This document shows positions 8,360-13,553 of a stretch of 13,553 bases of DNA, piece after piece (the stretch's first letter is position 1; every line of letters begins with the position of its first letter). The notes beneath the pieces are model-generated. The model was not told where the DNA came from, ran no database searches, and saw nothing but the letters and a program-made list of their open reading frames with translations. This DNA comes from an uncultured Burkholderiales bacterium. GTDB lineage: Bacteria > Pseudomonadota > Gammaproteobacteria > Burkholderiales > Burkholderiaceae_C. A program made the translations under genes and the position numbers. The stretch is from contig CAJBHE010000083.1 of NCBI GenBank assembly GCA_903952885.1, positions 1 to 13,553 of the forward strand, given 5' to 3'.

Positions 8360-10174
8360 TTACAGCGGCTTGATGCTGCCCGGCACGATTTTGGCGCCGT
8401 AGTCACGCATCAAACTTTGAACATAAGTGTCGTTGAGGATGATGGCCTCAGCCCCAGCTTGGCGTTGTGCAGCAGCAGCGGCATTGCGTTTGGCGGGGCT
8501 GTCTTGCACGCGGCCCACCTCAACCGTCAACCGCACGGGGTAGCCTGCAGCATCCAGCGCCTTCTCTAAGCGTTCACGGCTGCTGGTGCTGTTGAGCGAC
8601 TCACGCTCGACGCGCAGCATCCAGGTGTCAGTGTCACGTGCCACCAGCTGCGACTGAAGCCCAAGCTCGCGCACCAGAGCGTTGATGGCGTCAGCGGCTG
8701 ACATGTCCATCACCAGCGTGTGCCAAAACTCACCCTCTGGGGTGGCCACGATCTGCGACACGCTGCTGCTGGGGTTTTGCGGCTCAAGCACGGCACTGGG
8801 CTCGGCTTGCTGGCGCACGGGCATGGCCACCACTGCAGCGTCAGAATCGTGGTCGTAAGTTGAGCTGTCTGCGCCATCGGGGTCGAAGCTGGGGTTATCT
8901 TCCCAAGGCGCCACGTCGCGGGGTTGCATGTCGCGAACCGGCAGGGCCTGAACAGGCTCTTCGGCCACCGGCACAGTTATTGGCTGAATCTTGGGCGAAG
9001 GTGCCGAAATAGCAGGTTTCGGATTAATTAGACTTTTTTTTTCAGCCGAGGCCGAAGCTGACACCAAACCTTGGGGCTTGAACGCCAGCAAGCGCAGTAG
9101 CACCATGGTAAGTGCCGCGTATTCGTCGGGAGCCAGCCCCAACTCTTGGCGGCCATGTAGGCTGATGCTGTAGAGCAGCTGGGTCTCATCGGGCGGCATC
9201 ACACCTGCCAAGCGGACCATCTCGGCGGCTTCGGGATCAGCCGCATCGCGCTCGCCGATATCGGGCACGGCTTGCAACACCGCCATGCGCTGCAACACCA
9301 TTGACATGTCTTCTAGCGTGGCGGCGGCGCTCAGACCATGCACGCGCAAGGCTTCAGAGGTTTCAACCACCAATTTGCCGTCGCCGTGTGCCAATGCCTC
9401 AATCAAACGGAACACATGCGAGCGGTCGGCACTACCCAACATTTGGCGCACGGAGGTTTCTTGCAATTGACCGCCGCCGTAGGCTATCGCTTGGTCGGTC
9501 AAGCTCAGCGCGTCGCGCATCGAGCCACGCGCGGCTCGGGCTATCAGACGCAAGGCTTGAGGCTCAGAATTAATGTTTTCTTGGCCCAACACATGGCCCA
9601 AGTGCTCCAGCACAGTCTCAGGCGCCATGGGGCGAAGGTTGAACTGCAAACAGCGCGAAAGCACGGTAACCGGCACTTTCTGAGGGTCGGTGGTGGCAAG
9701 CACAAATTTCAAATATTCGGGCGGCTCTTCCAGCGTCTTCAACATCGCGTTGAACGCGGTGTTGGTGAGCATGTGCACCTCGTCAATCATGAAGACTTTG
9801 AATCGGCCTTGCACGGGCTTGTAGACGGCTTGCTCTAGCAAGCTTTGCACTTCGTCAACACCGCGGTTAGACGCAGCATCAAGCTCGGTGTAGTCCACAA
9901 AGCGGCCGACATCAATGTCGCTACACGCTTGGCACACGCCGCAGGGGTTGGCGGTGATGCCGCCTGTGCCGTCCACACCTTGGCAGTTAAGCGACTTGGC
10001 CAGCACGCGCGACACCGTGGTTTTACCCACACCACGAGTGCCCGTGAACAAATACGCGTGGTGCAAACGTTGGGTGGTCAGCGCATTGGTCAGCGCCTGC
10101 ACGACATGCTCTTGCCCCACCATCTCAGTGAAGGTTTTGGGGCGATATTTGCGGGCGAGCACGAGGTACGACAT
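8360..10174 (-). CDS. dnaX: DNA polymerase III subunits tau and gamma
   Basis: DnaX is the ATPase of the clamp loader. Full-length tau also ties the polymerase core and the DnaB helicase together at the fork. The product has 604 residues against 643 in E. coli. It opens with MSYLVLARKYRPKTFTEMVG. Walker A GTRGVGKT is at 45-52. The zinc site is C64, C78, C81 and C84. Walker B VFMIDEVH has D131-E132, and the SRC motif LSRC is at 172-175. Domain III ends near residue 370. After it come a low-complexity linker and a less conserved C-terminal domain ending with SIKPL. A run of nine A bases at codons 378-381 has stops in both other frames just after it, so a gamma-type short product of about 383 residues is likely. 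No clear Shine-Dalgarno precedes the ATG. The gene is first in the dnaX-ybaB-recR operon and diverges from ffs. Confidence 0.97.
   Translation of the reverse strand: MSYLVLARKYRPKTFTEMVGQEHVVQALTNALTTQRLHHAYLFTGTRGVGKTTVSRVLAKSLNCQGVDGTGGITANPCGVCQACSDIDVGRFVDYTELDAASNRGVDEVQSLLEQAVYKPVQGRFKVFMIDEVHMLTNTAFNAMLKTLEEPPEYLKFVLATTDPQKVPVTVLSRCLQFNLRPMAPETVLEHLGHVLGQENINSEPQALRLIARAARGSMRDALSLTDQAIAYGGGQLQETSVRQMLGSADRSHVFRLIEALAHGDGKLVVETSEALRVHGLSAAATLEDMSMVLQRMAVLQAVPDIGERDAADPEAAEMVRLAGVMPPDETQLLYSISLHGRQELGLAPDEYAALTMVLLRLLAFKPQGLVSASASAEKKSLINPKPAISAPSPKIQPITVPVAEEPVQALPVRDMQPRDVAPWEDNPSFDPDGADSSTYDHDSDAAVVAMPVRQQAEPSAVLEPQNPSSSVSQIVATPEGEFWHTLVMDMSAADAINALVRELGLQSQLVARDTDTWMLRVERESLNSTSSRERLEKALDAAGYPVRLTVEVGRVQDSPAKRNAAAAAQRQAGAEAIILNDTYVQSLMRDYGAKIVPGSIKPL
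9004..9043 (-). promoter_or_regulatory. Probable dnaX slippage/frameshift site (A9 run, dual-frame stops, hairpin)
   Basis: On the coding (minus) strand, codons E378-K379-K380-S381 contain nine consecutive A bases (plus-strand T run 9034-9042), including the heptamer A AAA AAA in the correct phase for -1 slippage. In the -1 frame, or with one extra A in the mRNA, reading continues K-S-N and stops at TAA (9024-9026). In the +1 frame, or with one A missing, it reads V and stops at TAA (9028-9030). A perfect 6-bp hairpin (CCGAAA, 7-base loop, TTTCGG; 9004-9022) begins 11 bases after the run. The site lies at the end of clamp-loader domain III, where E. coli (A AAA AAG, ribosomal) and Thermus thermophilus (A9, transcriptional) dnaX slip to make gamma. 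The match is seen here; use of the site is inferred. Confidence 0.75.
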
Positions 10175-10183
10175 AAGCGCGCC

Positions 10184-10189
10184 ATTCTA
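10184..10189 (-). promoter_or_regulatory. Possible dnaX -10 element
   Basis: The minus-strand hexamer TAGAAT (5 of 6 to the sigma-70 consensus) ends 9 bases before the dnaX ATG. If used, transcription would start only about 3-4 bases before the ATG, giving an almost leaderless mRNA, which would fit the lack of a Shine-Dalgarno. No convincing -35 box is visible, so this is tentative. Confidence 0.3.
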
Positions 10190-10196
10190 TGTGACC

Positions 10197-10202
10197 TACA
10201 AT
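10197..10202 (+). promoter_or_regulatory. Probable ffs -10 element
   Basis: TACAAT matches the sigma-70 -10 consensus at 5 of 6 positions. It lies 7 bases before G10210, the first base that pairs in the terminal helix of the SRP RNA, so the transcription start fits the RNA end well. No good -35 box is found 16-18 bases upstream, where the dnaX start codon region lies. Confidence 0.5.
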
Positions 10203-10209
10203 AAGTCTT

Positions 10210-10303
10210 GACGGGCCTCCCCACATGATGAAGCGGCCAACCGGGTCAGGCGGGGAACCGAGCAGCCCTAACTGTAGAGCCAGTGCTGGGGGTCGGGCCC
10301 GTC
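10210..10303 (+). ncRNA. ffs: Signal recognition particle RNA (4.5S RNA, small bacterial type)
   Basis: This RNA binds Ffh and targets ribosomes making membrane proteins to the FtsY receptor. The conserved Ffh-binding domain is visible at 10244-10267: GGTCAGG, then CGG-GGAA-CCG (GNRA tetraloop on a 3-bp stem), then AGCAGCC, as in E. coli 4.5S RNA (GGUCAGG...GGAA...AGCAGCC). The ends pair perfectly: GACGGGCC (10210-10217) with GGCCCGTC (10296-10303), continued by TCCCC against GGGGG. The length of about 94 bases is shorter than the 114 of E. coli but within the bacterial range. Exact ends are inferred from the pairing. A T-rich stretch (10306-10319) directly follows the terminal helix and may help termination. 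Confidence 0.93.
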
Positions 10304-10360
10304 ACCTATTTATTTTCTTGCTCTGCTCAAGAAACACTCAATTCACGCCGATCACGTGTG

Positions 10361-10951
10361 ATGGCCAAAGAAACTCAAGAAGCAATCCAAGACCCAACGA
10401 GCACCAACGAAGTGCCCGAAGGCTCCCTGGCGCCCAACGATGCCACCCTGTCTGAGGAAGCCCAAGCTCTCCCTGCAGAAGCAGACCCCAAAGAGCTCAA
10501 CCCAGCTGCCGCAGCGCCAGAAACGCCCTCCAGCTCATTCGCTCAAGAGGCCCAGGACGCCTCTAACCCACCCAGCGCGGCCGAAGCCTCCCAAGAACCC
10601 GATGCCATTCAGCCATTCATCGACAAAGCATTCGAAACCATTCAGCATGAGGTTGAGGACGAAGAGCTGGGCAAGTTTTTGCGTGCCCACATCAAAAAAT
10701 TTCGCGAAGAATGGGATGACTTGTCGGACAACGCCAAAGACGCTTACGTCTACATGATGACTTCTCAGTTGCTGCAACGCAAAGGCGCGGCAACGCGCAT
10801 CAAAAATTACGAAGAATACACGTTGCCCGTGCCGTCCGCTCAAACCACGTTGTTTGAGTCCATCAAGCAATCACAAATTAAACCCAAAAAGCGCCAACCT
10901 GTGCTGCTGATGCCGCCTAATTTGCGGCCTACTTATTCTTTGAATAAGTAG
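10361..10951 (+). CDS. Uncharacterised acidic protein with disordered N-terminus
   Basis: I do not recognise this 196-residue protein. Residues 1 to about 85 are low-complexity, rich in Glu, Ala, Pro and Ser, and probably disordered. Residues about 85-165 look helical and folded, with alternating charge: AIQPFIDKAFETIQHEVEDE, then LGKFLRAHIKKFREEWDDLS and NAKDAYVYMMTSQLLQRKG. A basic/hydrophobic tail includes IKPKKRQPVLLMPPNLRP. There is no signal peptide or membrane helix, so it is probably cytoplasmic. Codon use resembles the neighbours, which supports a real gene, although no Shine-Dalgarno precedes the ATG at 10361. The open frame extends upstream without ATG into the SRP RNA, which is not credible as coding. 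It follows ffs by 57 bases, and its end overlaps the convergent small gene by 23 bases within a perfect palindrome. Confidence 0.75.
   Translation: MAKETQEAIQDPTSTNEVPEGSLAPNDATLSEEAQALPAEADPKELNPAAAAPETPSSSFAQEAQDASNPPSAAEASQEPDAIQPFIDKAFETIQHEVEDEELGKFLRAHIKKFREEWDDLSDNAKDAYVYMMTSQLLQRKGAATRIKNYEEYTLPVPSAQTTLFESIKQSQIKPKKRQPVLLMPPNLRPTYSLNK
10929..10951. repeat. Perfect 10-bp inverted repeat spanning two convergent stop codons
   Basis: CTACTTATTC (10929-10938), three T bases, then GAATAAGTAG (10942-10951) form a perfect palindrome. The TAG stop of the plus-strand gene and the TAG of the minus-strand gene are its two outer ends, so both proteins finish T-Y-S-x-N-K. It could fold as an RNA hairpin from either direction. 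The stem is AT-rich and no T-run follows on either side, so a role as bidirectional terminator is only possible. Confidence 0.85.
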
Positions 10952-11228
10952 TGTTGGCTTTTAAGTAATCGGCCAAGCCCGCGTTATTCAATCGCACGCC
11001 GGCGTTGCCGTTGTCTTTGGCCACCGCGCCACGAATTTGCTTGATCAACAGACCCTTCACATCGCCTTGCAAAGCCTGCGAGCGCAGCGCCACGTAACGA
11101 ACCTGCGCTTTGGCGATGTTCATCTTAGATTCGGACATGGCTTGCAGCCACAAACCATCGTCACGTTTGCCTGCTTCTAGCTCACGCAAAACCAAGGCGC
11201 GAACCATGTTAGAAGATGAATCAGACAT
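10929..11228 (-). CDS. Small uncharacterised protein (99 aa)
   Basis: I do not recognise this protein. It has 99 residues, is mostly helical by appearance, lacks cysteines, membrane segments and a signal peptide, and is mildly basic. The N-terminal part (MSDSSSNMVRALVLRELEAG) is followed by a charged helical section with MSESKMNIAKAQVRYVALRS, and the end reads AGLADYLKANTTYSKNK. The start is well supported by GGAG seven bases before the ATG. It begins 20 bases after the stop of the FrnE-like oxidoreductase gene on the same strand, so the two are probably co-transcribed. Its last 23 bases overlap the convergent acidic-protein gene within a palindrome. Codon use fits the surroundings. No function is proposed. 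Confidence 0.8.
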   Translation of the reverse strand: MSDSSSNMVRALVLRELEAGKRDDGLWLQAMSESKMNIAKAQVRYVALRSQALQGDVKGLLIKQIRGAVAKDNGNAGVRLNNAGLADYLKANTTYSKNK

Positions 11229-11248
11229 CTACGTGCTCCGAATAAAAA

Positions 11249-11902
11249 TCAGTCCTTAGCGGCGGCATTCATCGCCTCCACCATGCCTTGCAGCAAAGTT
11301 TCACCATCGTGTGCGCCTGACAGTCCCACTTGGCGGTTGAAGATGAAAAAAGGCACTCCTGAGATGCCCATCTCACGCGCGGCTTTGTCGCTGTCGATGG
11401 TTTGGCTGTGCAGGTCAGAGTTTTGCAAATGCGCCTCAGCTTCTGCGCGGTTCATACCAGCGGAGACGGCAATGTCTATGAGCACAGAAGCTTCGGTCAG
11501 ATCGCAACCTTCTAAAAAATACGCTTTAAACAAAGCCTCCACCATGGCGTCTTGCGCCATGCCTGGCTCAGACACAGCAATCAGGCTGTGTGCCACCACG
11601 GTGTTGGGTTGACGGATGATTTTGTCGAAGGCAAACGCAATGCCCACGTCTTTGCCCACCGACGCAATGTGTTCGTACTTGGCAATGCCACCAGCGCCGA
11701 ATTTGTTAAACACATAGTCAGCGCGAGGCATGCCCTCGGGCGGTATGTCGGGGTTGAGTTGGAAGGTATGCCATCTCACTTCAGGGTCCACATCTGGGTG
11801 CTGAACTGCCAAAAGTGCCAAAGCGCGTTCTAAACGTCGTTTACCGATGTAGCACCAAGGACAGACGACATCCGACACAACATCGATGGTGAGAGTTTTC
11901 AT
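11249..11902 (-). CDS. DsbA-family (FrnE-like) thiol oxidoreductase
   Basis: This is a thioredoxin-fold protein of the DSBA-like family (PF01323), close to the FrnE type of cytoplasmic oxidoreductases. It has 217 residues. The redox motif CPWC is at residues 14-17 in VVSDVVCPWCYIGKRRLE. The all-helical insert spans roughly 60-170, and the cis-proline loop GVPFFIF (P184) is followed by LSGAHDGETL, typical of FrnE. There is no signal peptide, so it is expected to act in the cytoplasm, perhaps as a disulfide reductase or isomerase. It could also be annotated as a 2-hydroxychromene-2-carboxylate isomerase-like protein, but the CxxC pair argues for redox function. ATG at 11902 is preferred over a TTG 24 bases upstream. 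It diverges from trxA (71-base gap), a plausible functional pairing, and precedes a small unknown gene. Confidence 0.9.
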   Translation of the reverse strand: MKTLTIDVVSDVVCPWCYIGKRRLERALALLAVQHPDVDPEVRWHTFQLNPDIPPEGMPRADYVFNKFGAGGIAKYEHIASVGKDVGIAFAFDKIIRQPNTVVAHSLIAVSEPGMAQDAMVEALFKAYFLEGCDLTEASVLIDIAVSAGMNRAEAEAHLQNSDLHSQTIDSDKAAREMGISGVPFFIFNRQVGLSGAHDGETLLQGMVEAMNAAAKD

Positions 11903-11973
11903 GGGGTTACTTGCTTTCTGCCACAATGTTCCAACTGTAGCTCTATCGCCAACTAAAAAGAGGAAATAAAACC

Positions 11974-12306
11974 ATGGCCAGCGATTTGATCAAACACATC
12001 ACCGACTCCAGCTTTGAAGCTGACGTTCTGCAAGCTGACAAACCCGTTTTGGTGGACTACTGGGCCGAATGGTGTGGCCCTTGCAAAATGATTGCCCCCA
12101 TCTTGGACGAAGTGGCCACCTCCTACGAAGGCAAGCTGCAAATCGCCAAAATGAACGTGGACGAAAACCGTGACATCCCAGGTAAGCTGGGCATTCGTGG
12201 CATTCCTACCCTGATGGTGTTCAAAGCTGGCCAGCTGGCTGCCACCAAAGTGGGCGCCATGAGCAAAGCCCAGTTGACCGCCTTCATCGACCAACAATTG
12301 GCTTGA
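11974..12306 (+). CDS. trxA: Thioredoxin 1
   Basis: Thioredoxin is the general cytoplasmic dithiol reductant, recycled by thioredoxin reductase, serving ribonucleotide reductase and other enzymes. The product has 110 residues, the usual length. The active site WCGPC has C34 and C37 in LVDYWAEWCGPCKMIAPILD. The conserved core continues with IAKMNVDENRDIPGKLGIRG and the cis-proline loop IPTLMVFKAG. The start ATG at 11974 has a strong Shine-Dalgarno (AGAGGA, about 9 bases upstream). The gene ends before a strong intrinsic terminator and is followed by rho, an order also found in E. coli (trxA then rho). No clear sigma-70 promoter was found in the short gap to the divergent FrnE-like gene. Confidence 0.98.
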   Translation: MASDLIKHITDSSFEADVLQADKPVLVDYWAEWCGPCKMIAPILDEVATSYEGKLQIAKMNVDENRDIPGKLGIRGIPTLMVFKAGQLAATKVGAMSKAQLTAFIDQQLA

Positions 12307-12357
12307 TCCAATTGACAAGTAAATTTTAGTAATCTAACCGTCCATTCGAGGATGTAG

Positions 12358-12392
12358 AAAGCCTGCAGATTCTTCAATCTGCAGGCTTTTTT
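12358..12392 (+). terminator. Rho-independent terminator of trxA
   Basis: A 14-bp perfect stem (AAAGCCTGCAGATT at 12358-12371 with AATCTGCAGGCTTT at 12376-12389) closes a CTTC loop and is followed by a T-run ending at 12392. It lies 51 bases after the trxA stop and separates trxA from rho. The A-rich 5' side would allow it to act partly in the reverse direction too. Confidence 0.95.
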
Positions 12393-12542
12393 CCTGCCAT
12401 AATCCACTTCGAATTCACCTTGTGGCTTATCCGGCCACTCGGTTCCCCATCAGGGCTTGAATTACGGTTTAGAGGTATTTCTCTCCTCGTTGCGCCCTCC
12501 CCCCCCTATTTTTTAACGAACTCCCCTTACTGGAGTCCAAAG
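12393..12542 (+). promoter_or_regulatory. rho promoter/leader region with C-rich tract
   Basis: Because of the trxA terminator, rho probably has its own promoter here. CATAAT at 12398-12403 is a 5-of-6 match to a -10 box but has no clear -35. The stretch holds a small hairpin (GTGGC 12422-12426 with GCCAC 12434-12438). Further on is a pyrimidine-rich, C-rich segment (12480-12514) with a run of eight C bases followed by a T-rich stretch. Unstructured C-rich RNA is what Rho binds, and E. coli rho is autoregulated by termination in its own leader, so a similar control is plausible here. The rho Shine-Dalgarno TGGAG is at the end. Confidence 0.5.
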
Positions 12543-13553
12543 ATGCATCTGAACGAACTCAAGGCACTGCACGTGTCTGAAGTGCTGAAACAAGCCGAAG
12601 AACTCGAAATAGAAAACACAGGTCGCATGCGCAAGCAAGAGCTGATGTTTGCCATCATCAAAAAGCGCGCCCGCGCTGGCGAACAAGTGTTTGCCGATGG
12701 TGTGCTTGAGATCTTGCCCGACGGCTTTGGCTTTTTGCGCAGCCCCGACACCAGCTACACCGCTTCGACGGACGACATCTACATCAGCCCCAGCCAAGTG
12801 CGCCGCTTCAACCTGCACACCGGCGACATGATTGAAGGCGAAGTTCGCATTCCTAAAGACGGAGAGCGCTACTTTGCCCTGACCAAGCTCGACAAGGTCA
12901 ACGACGACCTGCCAGAGAACAACAAACACAAGGTCATGTTCGAGAACTTGACCCCGCTGTTCCCACGCGAACAGATGAAGCTTGAGCGTGAAATCAAAGG
13001 TGAAGAAAACATCACCGGCCGCATCATTGACATCATTGCGCCCATAGGCAAAGGCCAACGCGCCTTGGTCGTTGCACCGCCCAAGAGCGGCAAGACCGTG
13101 ATGATGCAGCACATCGCCCATGCCATCGCCGCCAACTACCCAGATGCCCACATGATGGTGTTGTTGGTAGACGAGCGCCCAGAAGAAGTGACTGAAATGC
13201 AGCGCTCGGTCAAAGCCGAAGTGATTGCCTCCACATTCGACGAACCTGCCGCACGTCACGTGCACGTGGCTGAGATGGTGATCGAACGCGCCAAGCGTTT
13301 GGTGGAACTGAAAAAAGATGTGGTCATCTTGCTCGACTCCATCACCCGCCTCGCCCGTGCTTACAACAACGTGGTGCCTTCATCGGGCAAAGTGTTGTCG
13401 GGTGGTGTGGATTCCAACGCCTTGCAACGCCCCAAGCGCTTCTTTGGCGCAGCGCGCAAAGTGGAAGAAGGCGGCTCACTCACCATCATCGCCACGGCCT
13501 TGATCGACACCGGTAGCCGCATGGACGAAGTGATCTTTGAAGAATTCAAAGGC
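12543..13553 (+). CDS. rho: Transcription termination factor Rho (C-terminus cut by window edge)
   Basis: Rho is the hexameric RNA-dependent ATPase/helicase that terminates transcription at C-rich sites. The first 337 codons are present; the E. coli protein has 419 residues, so about 80 are outside. The N-terminal helical bundle (1-47, MHLNELKALHVSEVLKQAEE) is followed by the RNA-binding cold-shock-like domain with RNP1 motif DGFGFLRS (60-67). The ATPase domain shows Walker A APPKSGKT (178-185), catalytic E211 in VDERPEEVTEM and Walker B VILLDSITRLARAYN (D265). The secondary RNA-binding Q-loop region follows (SGKVLSGGVDSNALQRPKRF), then IDTGSRMDEVIFEEF. Numbering is colinear with E. coli Rho. 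The ATG at 12543 has TGGAG seven bases upstream. No insertion domain is present. Confidence 0.98.
   Translation, partial: MHLNELKALHVSEVLKQAEELEIENTGRMRKQELMFAIIKKRARAGEQVFADGVLEILPDGFGFLRSPDTSYTASTDDIYISPSQVRRFNLHTGDMIEGEVRIPKDGERYFALTKLDKVNDDLPENNKHKVMFENLTPLFPREQMKLEREIKGEENITGRIIDIIAPIGKGQRALVVAPPKSGKTVMMQHIAHAIAANYPDAHMMVLLVDERPEEVTEMQRSVKAEVIASTFDEPAARHVHVAEMVIERAKRLVELKKDVVILLDSITRLARAYNNVVPSSGKVLSGGVDSNALQRPKRFFGAARKVEEGGSLTIIATALIDTGSRMDEVIFEEFKG

Noticed and set aside
10283..10360. Extension of the acidic-protein gene upstream to 222 codons
   Set aside because: It would overlap the SRP RNA gene, requires a non-ATG start and has no family-like or compositional support.
12312..12340. 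Perfect -35 box TTGACA after trxA as a rho promoter
   Set aside because: At 17-base spacing the -10 would be TAACCG, a poor match, and a transcript would start upstream of the strong terminator.
12513..13265. 250-codon minus-strand frame opposite rho
   Set aside because: It is antisense to highly conserved rho coding sequence, and the His/Phe/Gly/Val-rich composition is a shadow of the rho codons.
1..13553. A new defence, mobile or biosynthetic system
   Set aside because: All but two genes belong to known core families. No phage, transposase, toxin-antitoxin, CRISPR or biosynthetic genes are visible, and the two unknown genes show no system-like clustering.

Overview
The window reads as a chromosomal core region of a betaproteobacterium, most likely Burkholderiales/Comamonadaceae. 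The basis is the housekeeping gene set, the protein sequences, the SRP RNA form (CGG-GGAA-CCG apical loop) and the moderate GC content. This placement is an inference, since no search was possible. There are 13 protein genes and one RNA gene. Two genes are cut by the window edges: the RND pump at the left and rho at the right. No mobile element, CRISPR array, tRNA, rRNA or phage gene was seen, and no gene-free stretch exceeds about 240 bases.

Left region (1-4496, minus strand): a periplasmic adaptor gene and an RND inner-membrane pump gene, joined by an ATGA overlap, form a tripartite efflux operon. Next comes rnhA (RNase HI), itself joined by an ATGA overlap to an upstream YafS-like methyltransferase gene. 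The methyltransferase and gloB (glyoxalase II) diverge from one shared CATG, and gloB overlaps mltD (LysM-type lytic transglycosylase lipoprotein) by ATGA. The neighbourhood rnhA / yafS / gloB / mltD is also found in E. coli.

Middle region (7398-10303): dnaX-ybaB-recR is a minus-strand operon for the replication clamp loader, a nucleoid-associated protein and recombination repair. It faces away from a plus-strand SRP 4.5S RNA gene (ffs). dnaX carries a nine-A run with stops in both alternative frames just behind it and a hairpin downstream. This looks like a programmed slippage site that would make a short gamma-type product beside full-length tau.

Right region (10361-13553): an uncharacterised acidic protein gene on the plus strand meets, tail to tail, a small uncharacterised gene on the minus strand. 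Their stop codons lie inside one perfect 10-bp palindrome. The small gene follows a DsbA/FrnE-like thiol oxidoreductase gene. Then come trxA (thioredoxin), a strong intrinsic terminator, a C-rich leader and rho (transcription terminator), truncated by the window end.

I found no evidence of a new multi-gene system. The most interesting signals are the dnaX slippage cassette, the palindromic tail-to-tail overlap, the shared CATG start and the rho leader.
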